NCBI GenBank assembly: GCA_012841625.1
Contig: DUUI01000053.1
Coordinates: 1 to 64,000 of the forward strand
Direction of reading: 5' to 3'
DNA length: 64,000 nucleotides
From: Erysipelothrix sp.
Lineage (GTDB): Bacteria > Bacillota_I > Bacilli_A > Erysipelotrichales > Erysipelotrichaceae
Shown here: positions 9,387 to 18,769 of the stretch, in pieces
How the letters are laid out: each line of letters starts with the position of its first letter
Numbering within the stretch: position 1 is the stretch's first letter
The notes under the pieces: model-generated
Database searches by the model: none
The model's input: only the letters and a program-made list of their open reading frames with translations
Told to the model about the DNA's origin: nothing
Made by a program: the position numbers and the translations under genes

Positions 9387-9423
9387 TTGTACATTTGACA
9401 TAAATCCTCTATAATTAGTTAAT
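9387..9423 (+). promoter_or_regulatory. Promoter region for rny-ymdB
   Basis: Two overlapping readings are possible: a perfect TTGACA (9395-9400) with GTTAAT at 9418-9423 (17-base spacing), or a perfect TATAAT (9410-9415) with weak TTGTAC at 9387-9392 (17-base spacing). Which is used cannot be told from sequence. Confidence 0.5.
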
Positions 9424-9472
9424 AGGATGCTATATGCATTCTGTTTTATTATATTTTAAGTAGGAGGAAAGT

Positions 9473-11026
9473 ATGCCAGATCAGTTATTTTCTGTCCTAG
9501 TTGGATTTATTGGTATTATACTTGGATTTGTTATCTTTATGATATTCAGTCGTTTAAACTTGATTAAAACTAAAAGAGAAGTTGAGCAATTGATTGAAAC
9601 ATCCAACCTAAAAGCTGAAACTATTATTCGAGAAGCACAGCTTGAAGGAAAAACAGCCGTTTATGAGTTAAAATTAGCAGCAGAGAAAGAGAATAAAGAG
9701 CGAAAATCAGAATTAAGTGCTTATGAATCTCGTCTTGATCGCAGAGAGAATCAAGTTATTTCTCGCGAAAAAGTTGTTTTAACAAATGAAAAAAGTTTAG
9801 AGGATAGAACAAAACATTTAAATACAAAATATCTTCAATTAGAGAAGATGGAACATGAATTAAAAGAAAAAATTGATTCACAAATCGTAGAGCTTCAGCG
9901 AGTATCGAATTTAAGCATTGATGAAGCAAAACAACAAATTCTTCAAAAAGTAGAATACAAAATGGACGAAGAAATTGCGAACTACATCAGAGATCGTGAG
10001 GACGAAGCCAAGCGCACCGCGGAGTTAAAAGCAAAAGACATTCTTGCGACAACTATTGAGAGATTCTCACAAGATGAAATAAGCGAAAGAACGGTGTCTG
10101 TTGTTCACTTACCAAATGAGGATATGAAAGGCCGAATCATTGGCCGAGAAGGTCGAAATATTCGTGCCATTGAAGCCGCTACGGGTGTTGATTTAATTAT
10201 TGATGATACACCTGAAGTTATCCAAATTTCAAGCTTCAATCCAATTCGCCGTGAAATAGCTCGTAAAGCTTTAGAAATTCTTATTAAAGATGGTCGGATT
10301 CAACCAGGACGAATTGAAGAAGTAGTGAATAAAGTATCCAAGGAAATTGATGAAACAATTGTTAAAGCGGGTGAAGATGCTACCTTTAACTTAGGAATTC
10401 ATCGCATGGATAAAGAATTAGTAAAAAATATAGGTCGATTAAAATTCAGAACATCATATGGTCAAAACGCTCTACAACATAGTGTTGAAGTGGCTCATAT
10501 GGCAGGGATGATGGCTGCTGAATTAGGGCTAAACCAAAACTTAGCCAAAAGAGCTGGATTACTCCATGATATTGGTAAAGCTCTTGATTTTGAATTAGAA
10601 GGTACCCATGTTGAACTTGGTGTTCGTTTAGCCAAGAAGTATGGTGAAAATCAAATTGTATTAAATGCGATTGAAAGTCATCATGGTGATGTAGCTAAGA
10701 ATCATTTAATATCAAATTTAGTGGCTGCTGCAGATACACTCTCAGCCGCAAGACCGGGTGCTCGTATTGAATCGTATGAAAATTATATTCAACGTTTAGA
10801 ACAACTAGAAACAATTTCTAACCGCTTTGAAGGAGTTGAACAAACGTATGCTATTCAAGCAGGTCGTGAAGTTCGTGTGATGGTTGTTCCAGATAAAATC
10901 TCAGATGCTCAAGCAACATTATTAGCTAGAGAGATAAGAGATGCTATAGAAAATGAAATGACCTATCCAGGACAAATTAAAGTCACTGTTATTCGTGAAG
11001 TTAGAAAACAAGAGATTGCCAAGTAA
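9473..11026 (+). CDS. rny: Ribonuclease Y
   Basis: RNase Y is the membrane-anchored endoribonuclease that starts mRNA decay in Firmicutes. The 517-residue product has an N-terminal membrane helix (about 5-25), a long coiled coil rich in Glu/Lys (about 30-190), a KH RNA-binding domain ([20 protein letters not shown]) and an HD phosphohydrolase domain with [10 protein letters not shown] and LLHDIGKA. Length and order match the B. subtilis enzyme. ATG 9473 follows GTAGGAGGAAAGT. Its stop overlaps the ymdB start, showing translational coupling, as in B. subtilis rny-ymdB. Confidence 0.96.
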   Translation: MPDQLFSVLVGFIGIILGFVIFMIFSRLNLIKTKREVEQLIETSNLKAETIIREAQLEGKTAVYELKLAAEKENKERKSELSAYESRLDRRENQVISREKVVLTNEKSLEDRTKHLNTKYLQLEKMEHELKEKIDSQIVELQRVSNLSIDEAKQQILQKVEYKMDEEIANYIRDREDEAKRTAELKAKDILATTIERFSQDEISERTVSVVHLPNEDMKGRIIGREGRNIRAIEAATGVDLIIDDTPEVIQISSFNPIRREIARKALEILIKDGRIQPGRIEEVVNKVSKEIDETIVKAGEDATFNLGIHRMDKELVKNIGRLKFRTSYGQNALQHSVEVAHMAGMMAAELGLNQNLAKRAGLLHDIGKALDFELEGTHVELGVRLAKKYGENQIVLNAIESHHGDVAKNHLISNLVAAADTLSAARPGARIESYENYIQRLEQLETISNRFEGVEQTYAIQAGREVRVMVVPDKISDAQATLLAREIRDAIENEMTYPGQIKVTVIREVRKQEIAK

Positions 11027-11796
11027 TGAAGATTTTATTTATTGGTGACATTGTTGGGCGACCTGGAAGAAATATTTTAAGAGACAATTTATCAATATTA
11101 AAAAAAGAGTATCAATTTGATACTCTTATTATTAATGGTGAGAATGCGGCCCATGGAAAAGGTATTACGCCAAAAATATATCAAGAATTTATTCGATTAG
11201 GGATAGACGTCATTACATTAGGGAACCACGCCTTTGCGAAACAAATAATTCTTGATGAGCTTGATTGCTGTGATAGTTTAGTTAGACCTCGTAATATGAA
11301 TCCAACTAATGTTGGTAAATATGTAAAAGTAATCAAAACTAAGGAGGGGACATTAGCGGTTCACAGTATATTAGGTGAGGTGTTTATGAACAATGTATCA
11401 GAATCTCCTTTTATAGCCTTTGAAAAAAGTTTACAAGAAGTTAATGCAGATATGCATTTAGTCGATTTTCATGCTGAAGCAACTGCCGAAAAACAAACCT
11501 TTTTTTACAAGTTTAAAGATTCATGCGTAGCCATCTTAGGGACTCATACCCATGTCACAACTGCTGATGAAATGGTTGTTGATGGATGTGCCTATATTTC
11601 AGATGTAGGCATGACTGGTGTGACCCAATCAATACTAGGTCGTGATATCGAAGAAGTTATTCTAAATCTAGAAGGTGAGAAAACTTTTTACAAAGTTGCC
11701 AGTGGTCAAGCTCATTTAAGTGCTGTTTTGGTCACAATTGTTGACAAAAGGGCAACAAATATAGAAAGAATTAAAATTATTCAAGAAACCTATTGA
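11026..11796 (+). CDS. ymdB: YmdB-family metallophosphoesterase (2',3'-cyclic nucleotide phosphodiesterase)
   Basis: A 256-residue calcineurin-like phosphoesterase. Metal-binding motifs are present in order: GDIVGRPGR (Asp8), NGENAAHGKGI, TLGNHAF, and DFHAEATAEK with GTHTHVTTADE. B. subtilis YmdB hydrolyses 2',3'-cAMP and affects RNA turnover and biofilm choice. The ATG overlaps the last base of the rny stop (TAATG), so the two are coupled. The ferredoxin promoter begins inside its final codons. Confidence 0.9.
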   Translation: MKILFIGDIVGRPGRNILRDNLSILKKEYQFDTLIINGENAAHGKGITPKIYQEFIRLGIDVITLGNHAFAKQIILDELDCCDSLVRPRNMNPTNVGKYVKVIKTKEGTLAVHSILGEVFMNNVSESPFIAFEKSLQEVNADMHLVDFHAEATAEKQTFFYKFKDSCVAILGTHTHVTTADEMVVDGCAYISDVGMTGVTQSILGRDIEEVILNLEGEKTFYKVASGQAHLSAVLVTIVDKRATNIERIKIIQETY

Positions 11797-11821
11797 ATTA
11801 AAAAAGTTATACTGGTATAAT
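11793..11821 (+). promoter_or_regulatory. Strong promoter for the ferredoxin gene
   Basis: TTGAAT (11793-11798), 17-base spacer, TATAAT (11816-11821) with extended TGG. The -35 lies in the last codons of ymdB. Confidence 0.75.
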
Positions 11822-11846
11822 TTTATTCGTCAAGGAGGTAGATTTT

Positions 11847-12023
11847 ATGCCAGTTAGAGTAGATCAAGATACGTGTATTGGATGTGAAGCTTGCATTAGC
11901 GTATGCCCAACAAGTGCACTTGAGATGAATGCTGATGGAAAAGCTGAGTGCGATGTAGATTTATGTATCGATTGTGGTGCATGCATCCCAACTTGTCCAG
12001 TATCATCAATAGAAGAAATCTAA
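11847..12023 (+). CDS. Short 2[4Fe-4S] ferredoxin
   Basis: A 58-residue gene with an AAGGAGGT ribosome site at 11832-11839. The protein has two complete cluster motifs, CIGCEACISVCP (Cys10, 13, 16, 20) and CIDCGACIPTCP (Cys40, 43, 46, 50), and one additional Cys35. This is a clostridial-type bacterial ferredoxin, a soluble low-potential electron carrier. Its own strong promoter and terminator make it mainly monocistronic. It lies directly before miaB, a radical-SAM enzyme needing an electron donor; a supply role is plausible but inferred only from position. Confidence 0.93.
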   Translation: MPVRVDQDTCIGCEACISVCPTSALEMNADGKAECDVDLCIDCGACIPTCPVSSIEEI

Positions 12024-12039
12024 AATGTTAAGAACCTAA

Positions 12040-12064
12040 AAAGCCAGGATAACCTGGTTTTTTT
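12040..12064 (+). terminator. Intrinsic terminator after ferredoxin
   Basis: CCAGG (12044-12048) and CCTGG (12053-12057), loop ATAA, extended by A/T pairs and followed by seven Ts. miaB starts 19 bases later with no room for a promoter, so miaB probably depends on read-through here or an unrecognised start site. Confidence 0.8.
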
Positions 12065-12082
12065 AGCGAATGGAGCTAGTTT

Positions 12083-13513
12083 ATGAAAACACAATGGAAA
12101 TTACCTGACACCACCCAAGCCAAAAAAAGACTGGGAGAGGTGGAAGTCTTATATGATCAATATGAATTAACACCACAACAAAAAGAACTTGGGATGAATA
12201 AAACATACTTTATTAAAACTTATGGTTGTCAAGCCAATGAAAGAGATTCTGAAACATTAGCTGGAATCCTTCAAACAATGAGCTATACACCTAGTGAAAC
12301 TATTGATGAAGCGGATGTTATTTTATTAAACACTTGTTCAATCAGAGAAAATGCCAATAATAAAGTCTTTGGTGAGATTGGCAATCTTAAGCATGTCAAA
12401 ACACAGAATCCTGATGTTATTATCGGCGTTTGTGGATGCATGACTCAGGAAGAAGATCTTGTTAAACGCATTCTACAAAAACATCATCAAGTTGATTTAA
12501 TTTTTGGGACACATAATATTCATCGTTTACCCGATTTGTTACATCAGGCACATTTCTCAAAAGAAAGAACGGTTGAAGTGTTCTCAAAAGAAGGGGACAT
12601 CATTGAAAATCTTCCAACAAAACGATTCAACACTATTAAAGCATGGGTCAACATTATGTATGGCTGTGATAAGTTCTGTACATACTGTATTGTTCCTTTT
12701 ACTAGAGGAAAAGAGCGTAGTCGCTTAATAGAAGATATTATTGAAGAAGTTAATGAACTTAAGAGTAATGGTTATAAAGAAGTAACATTATTAGGACAAA
12801 ATGTTAATGCCTATGGTAAAGACTTACGTCTTGATGATGGCTTTGCTAGTTTACTAGAAGAAGTTGCTAAGACAGGAATTGAGCGTATTCGATTTACGAC
12901 GTCTCATCCATGGAATTTTACGAGCAAAATGATTCAAACCATTTCAGATTATGACAATATCATGCCATATATTCATTTACCACTTCAAAGTGGCAGCAAT
13001 GATGTCTTGCGTCGGATGGGACGACGTTATACGATTGAAGAATATATGGATGTCTTTAATAAAATTAAGGCAACTATTCCTAGATGTTCCATTTCAACTG
13101 ATATTATTGTAGGATTCCCTAATGAAACAGATGAGCAGTTTCAACAAACACTAGATGTTTTTAATGAGTGTAAATATGATAATGCTTATACCTTTATTTT
13201 CAGTCCGCGTTCTGGAACACCAGCTGCTGTCTTGGAGGATCATATTGATATGGAAACTAAGAGAAGAAGACTTCAAGAATTAAATGAGCTTGTTAAGAAG
13301 TATTCGTTAGAGAATAATTTGAAATATGTTGATGAAATTGTTGAAGTTCTAGTTGAAGGTCCATCTAAGAAAGATGAAACTGTTTTTACAGGATATACGC
13401 CTCAACAAAAATTGGTTAACTTCACTGCGCATGACGCAAAAGAAGGGTGTCTTGTGAAAGTACATATCACTTCAGCCAAAACATGGTATTTAATTGGGCA
13501 GCTAGTTGATTAG
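12083..13513 (+). CDS. miaB: tRNA-2-methylthio-N6-dimethylallyladenosine synthase
   Basis: MiaB adds the 2-methylthio group to i6A37 of tRNAs reading U-starting codons. The 476-residue protein has the UPF0004 domain with Cys49, Cys85 and Cys119 for the second cluster (YGCQANERDSE, NTCSIREN, CGCM). The radical-SAM domain has Cys195-x3-Cys199-x2-Cys202 (CDKFCTYC), and there is a C-terminal TRAM domain (about 410-475). The length is typical; the N-terminal 40 residues before the domain resemble the extension of B. subtilis MiaB. Ribosome site GGAGC. The stop codon sits inside the terminator stem. Confidence 0.95.
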   Translation: MKTQWKLPDTTQAKKRLGEVEVLYDQYELTPQQKELGMNKTYFIKTYGCQANERDSETLAGILQTMSYTPSETIDEADVILLNTCSIRENANNKVFGEIGNLKHVKTQNPDVIIGVCGCMTQEEDLVKRILQKHHQVDLIFGTHNIHRLPDLLHQAHFSKERTVEVFSKEGDIIENLPTKRFNTIKAWVNIMYGCDKFCTYCIVPFTRGKERSRLIEDIIEEVNELKSNGYKEVTLLGQNVNAYGKDLRLDDGFASLLEEVAKTGIERIRFTTSHPWNFTSKMIQTISDYDNIMPYIHLPLQSGSNDVLRRMGRRYTIEEYMDVFNKIKATIPRCSISTDIIVGFPNETDEQFQQTLDVFNECKYDNAYTFIFSPRSGTPAAVLEDHIDMETKRRRLQELNELVKKYSLENNLKYVDEIVEVLVEGPSKKDETVFTGYTPQQKLVNFTAHDAKEGCLVKVHITSAKTWYLIGQLVD

Positions 13514-13525
13514 CTGCTTTTTTTT
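13498..13525 (+). terminator. Terminator overlapping the miaB stop codon
   Basis: GCAGCTA (13498-13504) and TAGCTGC (13511-13517) pair around GTTGAT, then eight Ts. The TAG stop is the first three bases of the right arm. Confidence 0.88.
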
Positions 13526-13527
13526 AA

Positions 13528-13555
13528 TTGTTAAGAGTTCTATTTAGTGTATAAT
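13528..13555 (+). promoter_or_regulatory. Promoter for the RNase J-like gene and ftsK
   Basis: TTGTTA (13528-13533), 16-base spacer, TATAAT (13550-13555). Confidence 0.55.
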
Positions 13556-13583
13556 GATAGTGTAAGTTTTGGAGGCAAATATA

Positions 13584-15242
13584 ATGGAAAAAGTAAGAAT
13601 TTTGACCTTAGGTGGTCTTGATGAAGATGGTCGTAATATGAGCATCGTAGAAATAGATGATGATATCATAGTAATTGATGCTGGATTAAAGTATCCCGAT
13701 AATTCATTACTGGGTGTCGAAAGCATTATCCCTAATTTTTCATATTTAACTGAAAGAATAGATCGAGTATTAGGAATTATTATTACACATGGACATGATG
13801 ATGTTATGGGGGCTTTACCATACTTTATTAAAGAATGTAATGTGCCAATTTATGCGGCACCTTTTACTGCACTTGTAATTGAGGATATTCTTAGAAAACA
13901 TCAAATATCTGATTACAAATTGCATCGGATTAAAAGAGCTGGAAATCATTCCATTGGCCGACATAAAATACGAACCTTCGGCTTAACCCATTCAATTTGT
14001 GACACGATGGGCATCGCTATTCAAACACAACATGGATACATTGTTCATGCCAGTGAATACCTTATCGATTTTGATTTAAATATTCCAGCCTTTGATTGTG
14101 ACATTACTGAATTTGCTGAAATAGGTAAAAAGGGTGTTTTCGCATTAATGACTGAATCAAGAAGCTCAGAAAGAGTTGGTTTTACTTCTCCAAGACATCG
14201 AATCAAATCAGCCCTTGAACCAATCATTGAAAATTCACAAAATCGTGTAGTCATAACTTTATATCAACAAAACTTGTATCGACTGATTGAAGTGTTTGAA
14301 CTAGCTGTTAAATATCGTAAAAAGATTGTCTTTGCGAGTGAGAATCATAGATCATACATTAATTATTTAAAGAAACTAAAATACTACAATGTACCAGATG
14401 ATTTAGAGATAAGACCAAATCGTTTTGATAACAATCGCGAAGATGTCATTGTAATCGTTGCAGATCAGGGCCCAACTGTTTTTAGATTGATGCATACAAT
14501 CGCAACGGGTGATCATTCATTTATCCAATTAAGACAAAGTGACACTGTCGTTATCGCTTCTCCAATTGTTCCTGGTTCTGAAAAGGATGCTTCAAGAATG
14601 GAAGATGAATTATTTAAAGATGGTGTTCAAGTTGAAACATTGTCTCGTGAAGAATTCTTAACCATGCATCCATCGTCTGAAGATTTAAAGATGATGCTTA
14701 CTCTATTTAAGCCAAAATATTATGTCCCATTAAAGGGTGAATATCGTCATCTTATAGAAAATGCGAATTTAGCCTTAAATCGTGGTTATTATGCTGGAAA
14801 CATCGTTGTTTTAGATAATGGTCAGGTTGCTTATTTTGAAGATGGAGAGCTGAAGGCACAAAGTGAATTTATAGAAACTGAAGAAGTCTTTATTGATGGC
14901 TCGGAATCACTTGACTCAACAGGCTTAGTCTTAAAAGATCGAGAGATTTTAGCGACTGATGGAACACTTATTGTTGGTATGGTGATTAATCATCAAACTA
15001 AAGAAATACTGGGTGGGCCAGATGTACAGTCTAGAGGTGTCATTTATTTAAAAGATGCTGATTATGTTGTTAAAGAATGTGGGAATATATTGGAACGTGT
15101 AATTAATGAAGCAGTTGAACAAAATCGTTATGATAATGTTTCAGCTCGAAATGAAGCACGGGAACATATGAGTAAGTATGTATTAAAGATGACAGGAAAG
15201 AGGCCAATGATTTTACCTGTTATCATAGAGATAAATGTATAG
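13584..15242 (+). CDS. rnjB: RNase J2-like metallo-beta-lactamase/beta-CASP protein with degraded active site
   Basis: The 552-residue protein has the RNase J fold: beta-lactamase halves, a beta-CASP insert and a C-terminal domain ending TGKRPMILPVIIEI. Catalytic motifs are eroded. The family HxHxDH is HGHDDV here (Val74 replaces His), the TGDF motif is ASEY (residues 156-159), the GHAS-type motif is HPSS, and the IHGEYR motif is LKGEYR. B. subtilis RNase J2 is similarly degenerate and acts as partner of RNase J1; its gene also lies just upstream of spoIIIE. I therefore call it rnjB; rnjA would be elsewhere. Start ATG 13584 has GGAGG 8 bases before it; an in-frame TTG at 13569 overlaps that site and is rejected. 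Confidence 0.82.
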   Translation: MEKVRILTLGGLDEDGRNMSIVEIDDDIIVIDAGLKYPDNSLLGVESIIPNFSYLTERIDRVLGIIITHGHDDVMGALPYFIKECNVPIYAAPFTALVIEDILRKHQISDYKLHRIKRAGNHSIGRHKIRTFGLTHSICDTMGIAIQTQHGYIVHASEYLIDFDLNIPAFDCDITEFAEIGKKGVFALMTESRSSERVGFTSPRHRIKSALEPIIENSQNRVVITLYQQNLYRLIEVFELAVKYRKKIVFASENHRSYINYLKKLKYYNVPDDLEIRPNRFDNNREDVIVIVADQGPTVFRLMHTIATGDHSFIQLRQSDTVVIASPIVPGSEKDASRMEDELFKDGVQVETLSREEFLTMHPSSEDLKMMLTLFKPKYYVPLKGEYRHLIENANLALNRGYYAGNIVVLDNGQVAYFEDGELKAQSEFIETEEVFIDGSESLDSTGLVLKDREILATDGTLIVGMVINHQTKEILGGPDVQSRGVIYLKDADYVVKECGNILERVINEAVEQNRYDNVSARNEAREHMSKYVLKMTGKRPMILPVIIEINV

Positions 15243-15245
15243 ACT

Positions 15246-17468
15246 ATGTCAAAGAAAAGAAAAACTGTTAGAAAGAAAAAACAAACAAATCAACTATCTC
15301 CTTATGTTGGATTAATCATTGTTTTAACAACTTTGGTTTTGTCCCTCATCGGGCTTTTAGACTTCGGAATAATTGGCCGTTTTTTAAATTCAACATTCCG
15401 AATCTTATTTGGCTCTCTGCCTGAGATTTTCTTTTTACTAATTATTGCTGGGTGTATTATTTGGATTTTATATCACAAAAAAATCAAGATTTCCTATAAA
15501 CAAATTATCGCAATGGTATTATTGTTTATAGTTTTAGAGATGAGTCTTGTTCTCTTTAGTGGTAATGAGCTTAAAGCTGGAGCTGTGTTTGAGCAGTATT
15601 TCAACAACATAGATAATATTTATGGACGTACTATTGATGGTGAGGGTGGCTTATTTGGTGCACTTTTCTATAGTTTATTTAGCCTGTTATTTGATCGCAC
15701 GGGAACTATTTTAGTATCTATTTTACTTGTGATTATCGCGATAATTTTATTAAACCCAACCACTGTTAATAAACTTCAAGAGAATATTTGGAATAAAGAA
15801 ATTAAACCTAAGAAACTTGCTATAAAACCTCAAAAAGTACAACTTAAAGAAAAGAAAGATGTCCAGAAGTTTGAGTCCAAAGAATTTGAAGAATTTGAAC
15901 CTATTGATATGGCCCAAGCGATTAAAAATGAAAAGTCGATTTTTATTGATGCTAATGAAAAAACTGAAGAACCTAAGAAACAAATTGAACCCATTGAAAC
16001 ATCAGAAACTGAATCAACTTTAACTGAAGAAGAAAATTTTTCTTATGTTTTACCCAGTATCACTTTACTAGATAATCCCAAGAGTGTAAGTGGTTCTCCC
16101 GCTAATACTTCTTCAGCAGCACAGAAGGGTGAGCATTTAATTAATATTTTGCATCAATTTGGAATTGAAACGACATTAATTGGTACTCATATAGGTCCAG
16201 CTGTCACTAAATTTGAACTTAAATTAGACTCAGGTGTTAAGGTTAGTCGAATTGCTTCTTTACAAGATAACTTAATGATGGAATTAGCTGTCAAGGAAAT
16301 TCGTATTGAAGCTCCAATCCCTGGCCGTAATGCGGTAGGAGTCGAGATTCCTAATATTGAAATGACACCTGTTCGTCTTATTGAATTACTTAAAGACATT
16401 CCTGAAAAGAAACAAAATGAAAAATTACTCGTTGCTTTAGGTAAAAACCTAATGGGCCGCAATATTTATGGTGAGTTAAATAGAATGCCCCATTTACTTG
16501 TGGCAGGAGCCACTGGGTCTGGTAAATCTGTTTGTATAAACTCAATGATTGCGACATTGTTATTAAGGACAAAACCTAATGAGGTTAAATTACTTTTAAT
16601 TGATCCTAAGAAAGTTGAATTTCAAGTCTTTAATGATATTCCACATTTAATTGCGCCTGTGGTAGATGATTCAGTTTCAGCTGCAAAGGCTTTAAACATT
16701 ATTGTTAAAATAATGGATAATCGTTATGAAAAATTTGCTCAAGAAGGTGCACGCAATATTGCTGGATACAATGAAATGGCTGAAACAAATCTTTTATTAA
16801 AACCAATGCCTAATATTGTTGTTGTTATTGATGAGCTGGCTGACTTAATGGCGGTGGCTGGAAAAGAAGTTGAGGCGAGTATTCAACGGATTACTCAACT
16901 AGCTAGAGCTGCTGGTATTCATTTAGTGGTGGCAACTCAAAGACCATCGGTGGATGTTATTACGGGTGTTATTAAGGCTAATATTCCATCTCGTATAAGT
17001 TTTGCTGTATCAAGTGGTACTGATTCCAGAACGATATTAGATAGTACTGGTGCTGAGCGTTTGCTTGGTTATGGTGATATGTTGTATCAACCATTTGGTG
17101 AGCCACATCCTGTGCGTATTCAAGGTGTTTTCATTTCGGATGATGAAGTTGAAAGAATTGCAAATGAAGCGAAATCACAGATGAAGCCTCGCTTTGATGA
17201 TGCATTTATGAATTTAGATGGGGTGCAAGATAATGAGGGCATTGTTGAAAGTAGCGATGATCCATTATATGAAGAGGTGAAGGAGTTTGTTATTGCTGAA
17301 CAAAAGGCGAGTACTTCTTTATTACAGCGACGTTTTGGGATTGGCTATAATCGAGCGGCAAGGATGATTGATGCATTAGAAGAAGCTGCTATCATTGGAC
17401 CTATTCAGGGCAGCAAACCACGTGATGTATATATCAAACCAGTTGACGATGAAGAAACTGAAAGTTAA
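15246..17468 (+). CDS. ftsK: DNA translocase FtsK/SpoIIIE
   Basis: The 740-residue protein has a basic N-terminus, about four membrane helices (about 18-165), an acidic linker, then the RecA-like motor with Walker A GATGSGKSVC and Walker B VVVIDELADLM. The C-terminal winged-helix gamma domain (about 675-730, TSLLQRRFGIGYNRAARMID) reads KOPS/SRS DNA motifs. It pumps chromosomal DNA through the closing septum. It starts 3 bases after the RNase J2-like gene and shares its transcript. The adjacent position of rnjB and ftsK resembles B. subtilis rnjB-tepA-spoIIIE, but tepA is missing. Confidence 0.95.
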   Translation: MSKKRKTVRKKKQTNQLSPYVGLIIVLTTLVLSLIGLLDFGIIGRFLNSTFRILFGSLPEIFFLLIIAGCIIWILYHKKIKISYKQIIAMVLLFIVLEMSLVLFSGNELKAGAVFEQYFNNIDNIYGRTIDGEGGLFGALFYSLFSLLFDRTGTILVSILLVIIAIILLNPTTVNKLQENIWNKEIKPKKLAIKPQKVQLKEKKDVQKFESKEFEEFEPIDMAQAIKNEKSIFIDANEKTEEPKKQIEPIETSETESTLTEEENFSYVLPSITLLDNPKSVSGSPANTSSAAQKGEHLINILHQFGIETTLIGTHIGPAVTKFELKLDSGVKVSRIASLQDNLMMELAVKEIRIEAPIPGRNAVGVEIPNIEMTPVRLIELLKDIPEKKQNEKLLVALGKNLMGRNIYGELNRMPHLLVAGATGSGKSVCINSMIATLLLRTKPNEVKLLLIDPKKVEFQVFNDIPHLIAPVVDDSVSAAKALNIIVKIMDNRYEKFAQEGARNIAGYNEMAETNLLLKPMPNIVVVIDELADLMAVAGKEVEASIQRITQLARAAGIHLVVATQRPSVDVITGVIKANIPSRISFAVSSGTDSRTILDSTGAERLLGYGDMLYQPFGEPHPVRIQGVFISDDEVERIANEAKSQMKPRFDDAFMNLDGVQDNEGIVESSDDPLYEEVKEFVIAEQKASTSLLQRRFGIGYNRAARMIDALEEAAIIGPIQGSKPRDVYIKPVDDEETES

Positions 17469-17480
17469 AGACCCTTTACA

Positions 17481-17509
17481 TTGACAATATAATTACTTAA
17501 AAGTAAAAT
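17481..17509 (+). promoter_or_regulatory. Strong promoter for the BMP lipoprotein
   Basis: TTGACA (17481-17486), exactly 17 bases, TAAAAT (17504-17509). The leader of about 25 bases carries AAGGAGGA. Confidence 0.8.
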
Positions 17510-17542
17510 AAAGGTATGTACATAGACATACAAGGAGGAAAT

Positions 17543-18724
17543 ATGAAAAAATTATGGACATTACTGTTGACGTTATTAGTAGCGTTCGCATTAGTTGCTT
17601 GTGCAGCTGATACACCAACAGAAACACCGGACGACGAGACACCGGTCGAAACACCGGATGAAACGCCAGACGAAACGCCGGATGAAACACCTGATGCTGA
17701 TGGTACAGTTGGAGAAAACGATCTTTACCTAATTACTGACGTTGGAACAATTGATGATAAATCATTTAACCAAGGTTCTTGGGAAGGATTAGAAATGTAT
17801 GCTGATGAAGTTGGAGTTAAAGCAAATTATATTCAACCATTAGACCAATCAGATGCTGATTACACAACTGCTATTTCTCAAGCAGTTGATGCTGGAGCGA
17901 AAATTATTGTTACTCCAGGATTCTTATTTGCTAATGTAGTGCTTGAAGCTCAAGACCAATATCCAGATGTTAAATTCGTTATAGTTGACTCAACACCTAA
18001 TAATGGTGCACCTGAGCCTGAAAACTATGTCGAAAAAACTGGAGACAACACTGTATCTATTCTTTATAAAGAAGAACAATCAGGTTTCTTAGCAGGATAT
18101 GCTGCAGTTAAAGAAGGATACACTAGTTTAGGATTTATGGGTGGAATGGCTGTTCCTGCGGTAGTTCGTTTTGGATACGGATTTGCTGCTGGTGCTGACT
18201 ATGCTGCTCAAGAATTAGATGTAGATGTTACAATGAAATACACTTATTTAAATAGCTTCAACCCAGATCCACAGTTCCAAACTCAAGCTGGTTCTTGGTA
18301 CAATGAAGGTGTTGAAGTAATCCATGCTGCTGCTGGTGGTGCTGGTAACTCTGTTATGGCTGCTGCTGAAACTGCTGACAAATGGATGATTGGTGTTGAC
18401 GTTGACCAAAAGGATGAAAGTCCTCGTGTTTTAACTTCAGCCATGAAGAACTTAAGAGGTTCTGTTTATGAAGCAGTTAAATCTGCTTATGAAGGTGAAT
18501 GGCTAGGTGGCCAAGTGCTTAACTTAGGCGTTACTGAAGAAGGTACTCAAATTTCTGATGATTTCAGTCGCTTTGAAAACTTTACACAAGAAGATTACGA
18601 TCAAGTGTATCAAGATCTAATTGATGATAAAGATGGATTAGCTTCAGGAATTCCTACTTTGGAAACTACAGATGATCCTTCAACTTTAGAATTCGAAAGA
18701 GTTACTATCGAAGTAGTTGAGTAG
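17543..18724 (+). CDS. nupN: BMP-family nucleoside-binding lipoprotein of an ABC transporter
   Basis: The 393-residue lipoprotein captures nucleosides outside the membrane. It has a signal peptide (KKLWTLLLTLLVAFALVA) with lipobox Cys, a spacer of repeated E-T-P-D units, then a Med/PnrA-type domain with LITDVGTIDDKSFNQGSWEG and VIVDSTPNN. GFMGGMAVPAVVRFGYGF and VIGVDVDQ-type segments follow. Start ATG 17543 follows AAGGAGGA; an in-frame ATG at 17516 is upstream of the ribosome site. A terminator separates it from the transporter genes, which would allow excess binding protein. The symbol follows the B. subtilis nupNOPQ system; substrate range is inferred. Confidence 0.88.
   Translation: MKKLWTLLLTLLVAFALVACAADTPTETPDDETPVETPDETPDETPDETPDADGTVGENDLYLITDVGTIDDKSFNQGSWEGLEMYADEVGVKANYIQPLDQSDADYTTAISQAVDAGAKIIVTPGFLFANVVLEAQDQYPDVKFVIVDSTPNNGAPEPENYVEKTGDNTVSILYKEEQSGFLAGYAAVKEGYTSLGFMGGMAVPAVVRFGYGFAAGADYAAQELDVDVTMKYTYLNSFNPDPQFQTQAGSWYNEGVEVIHAAAGGAGNSVMAAAETADKWMIGVDVDQKDESPRVLTSAMKNLRGSVYEAVKSAYEGEWLGGQVLNLGVTEEGTQISDDFSRFENFTQEDYDQVYQDLIDDKDGLASGIPTLETTDDPSTLEFERVTIEVVE
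17636..17695 (+). repeat. In-frame 12-bp tandem repeat in lipoprotein spacer
   Basis: Five consecutive 12-base units of the form GAAACACCGGAT (starts 17636, 17648, 17660, 17672, 17684), each with one to three changes, encode E-T-P-D/V. A sixth related unit lies at 17621-17632. Gain or loss of a unit keeps the frame. Confidence 0.85.
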
Positions 18725-18734
18725 TAGAAAATTA

Positions 18735-18760
18735 AAGGTGTGACTTCTCACACCTTTTTT
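18735..18760 (+). terminator. Intrinsic terminator after nupN
   Basis: AAGGTGTGA (18735-18743) pairs perfectly with TCACACCTT (18748-18756), loop CTTC, with Ts to 18760. Confidence 0.9.
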
Positions 18761-18769
18761 AATGTCTTT

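Noticed and set aside
9395-9415. TTGACA (9395) paired with TATAAT (9410) as the rny promoter
   Set aside because: The spacing is 9 bases, too short for a sigma-A promoter; each element needs a different partner.
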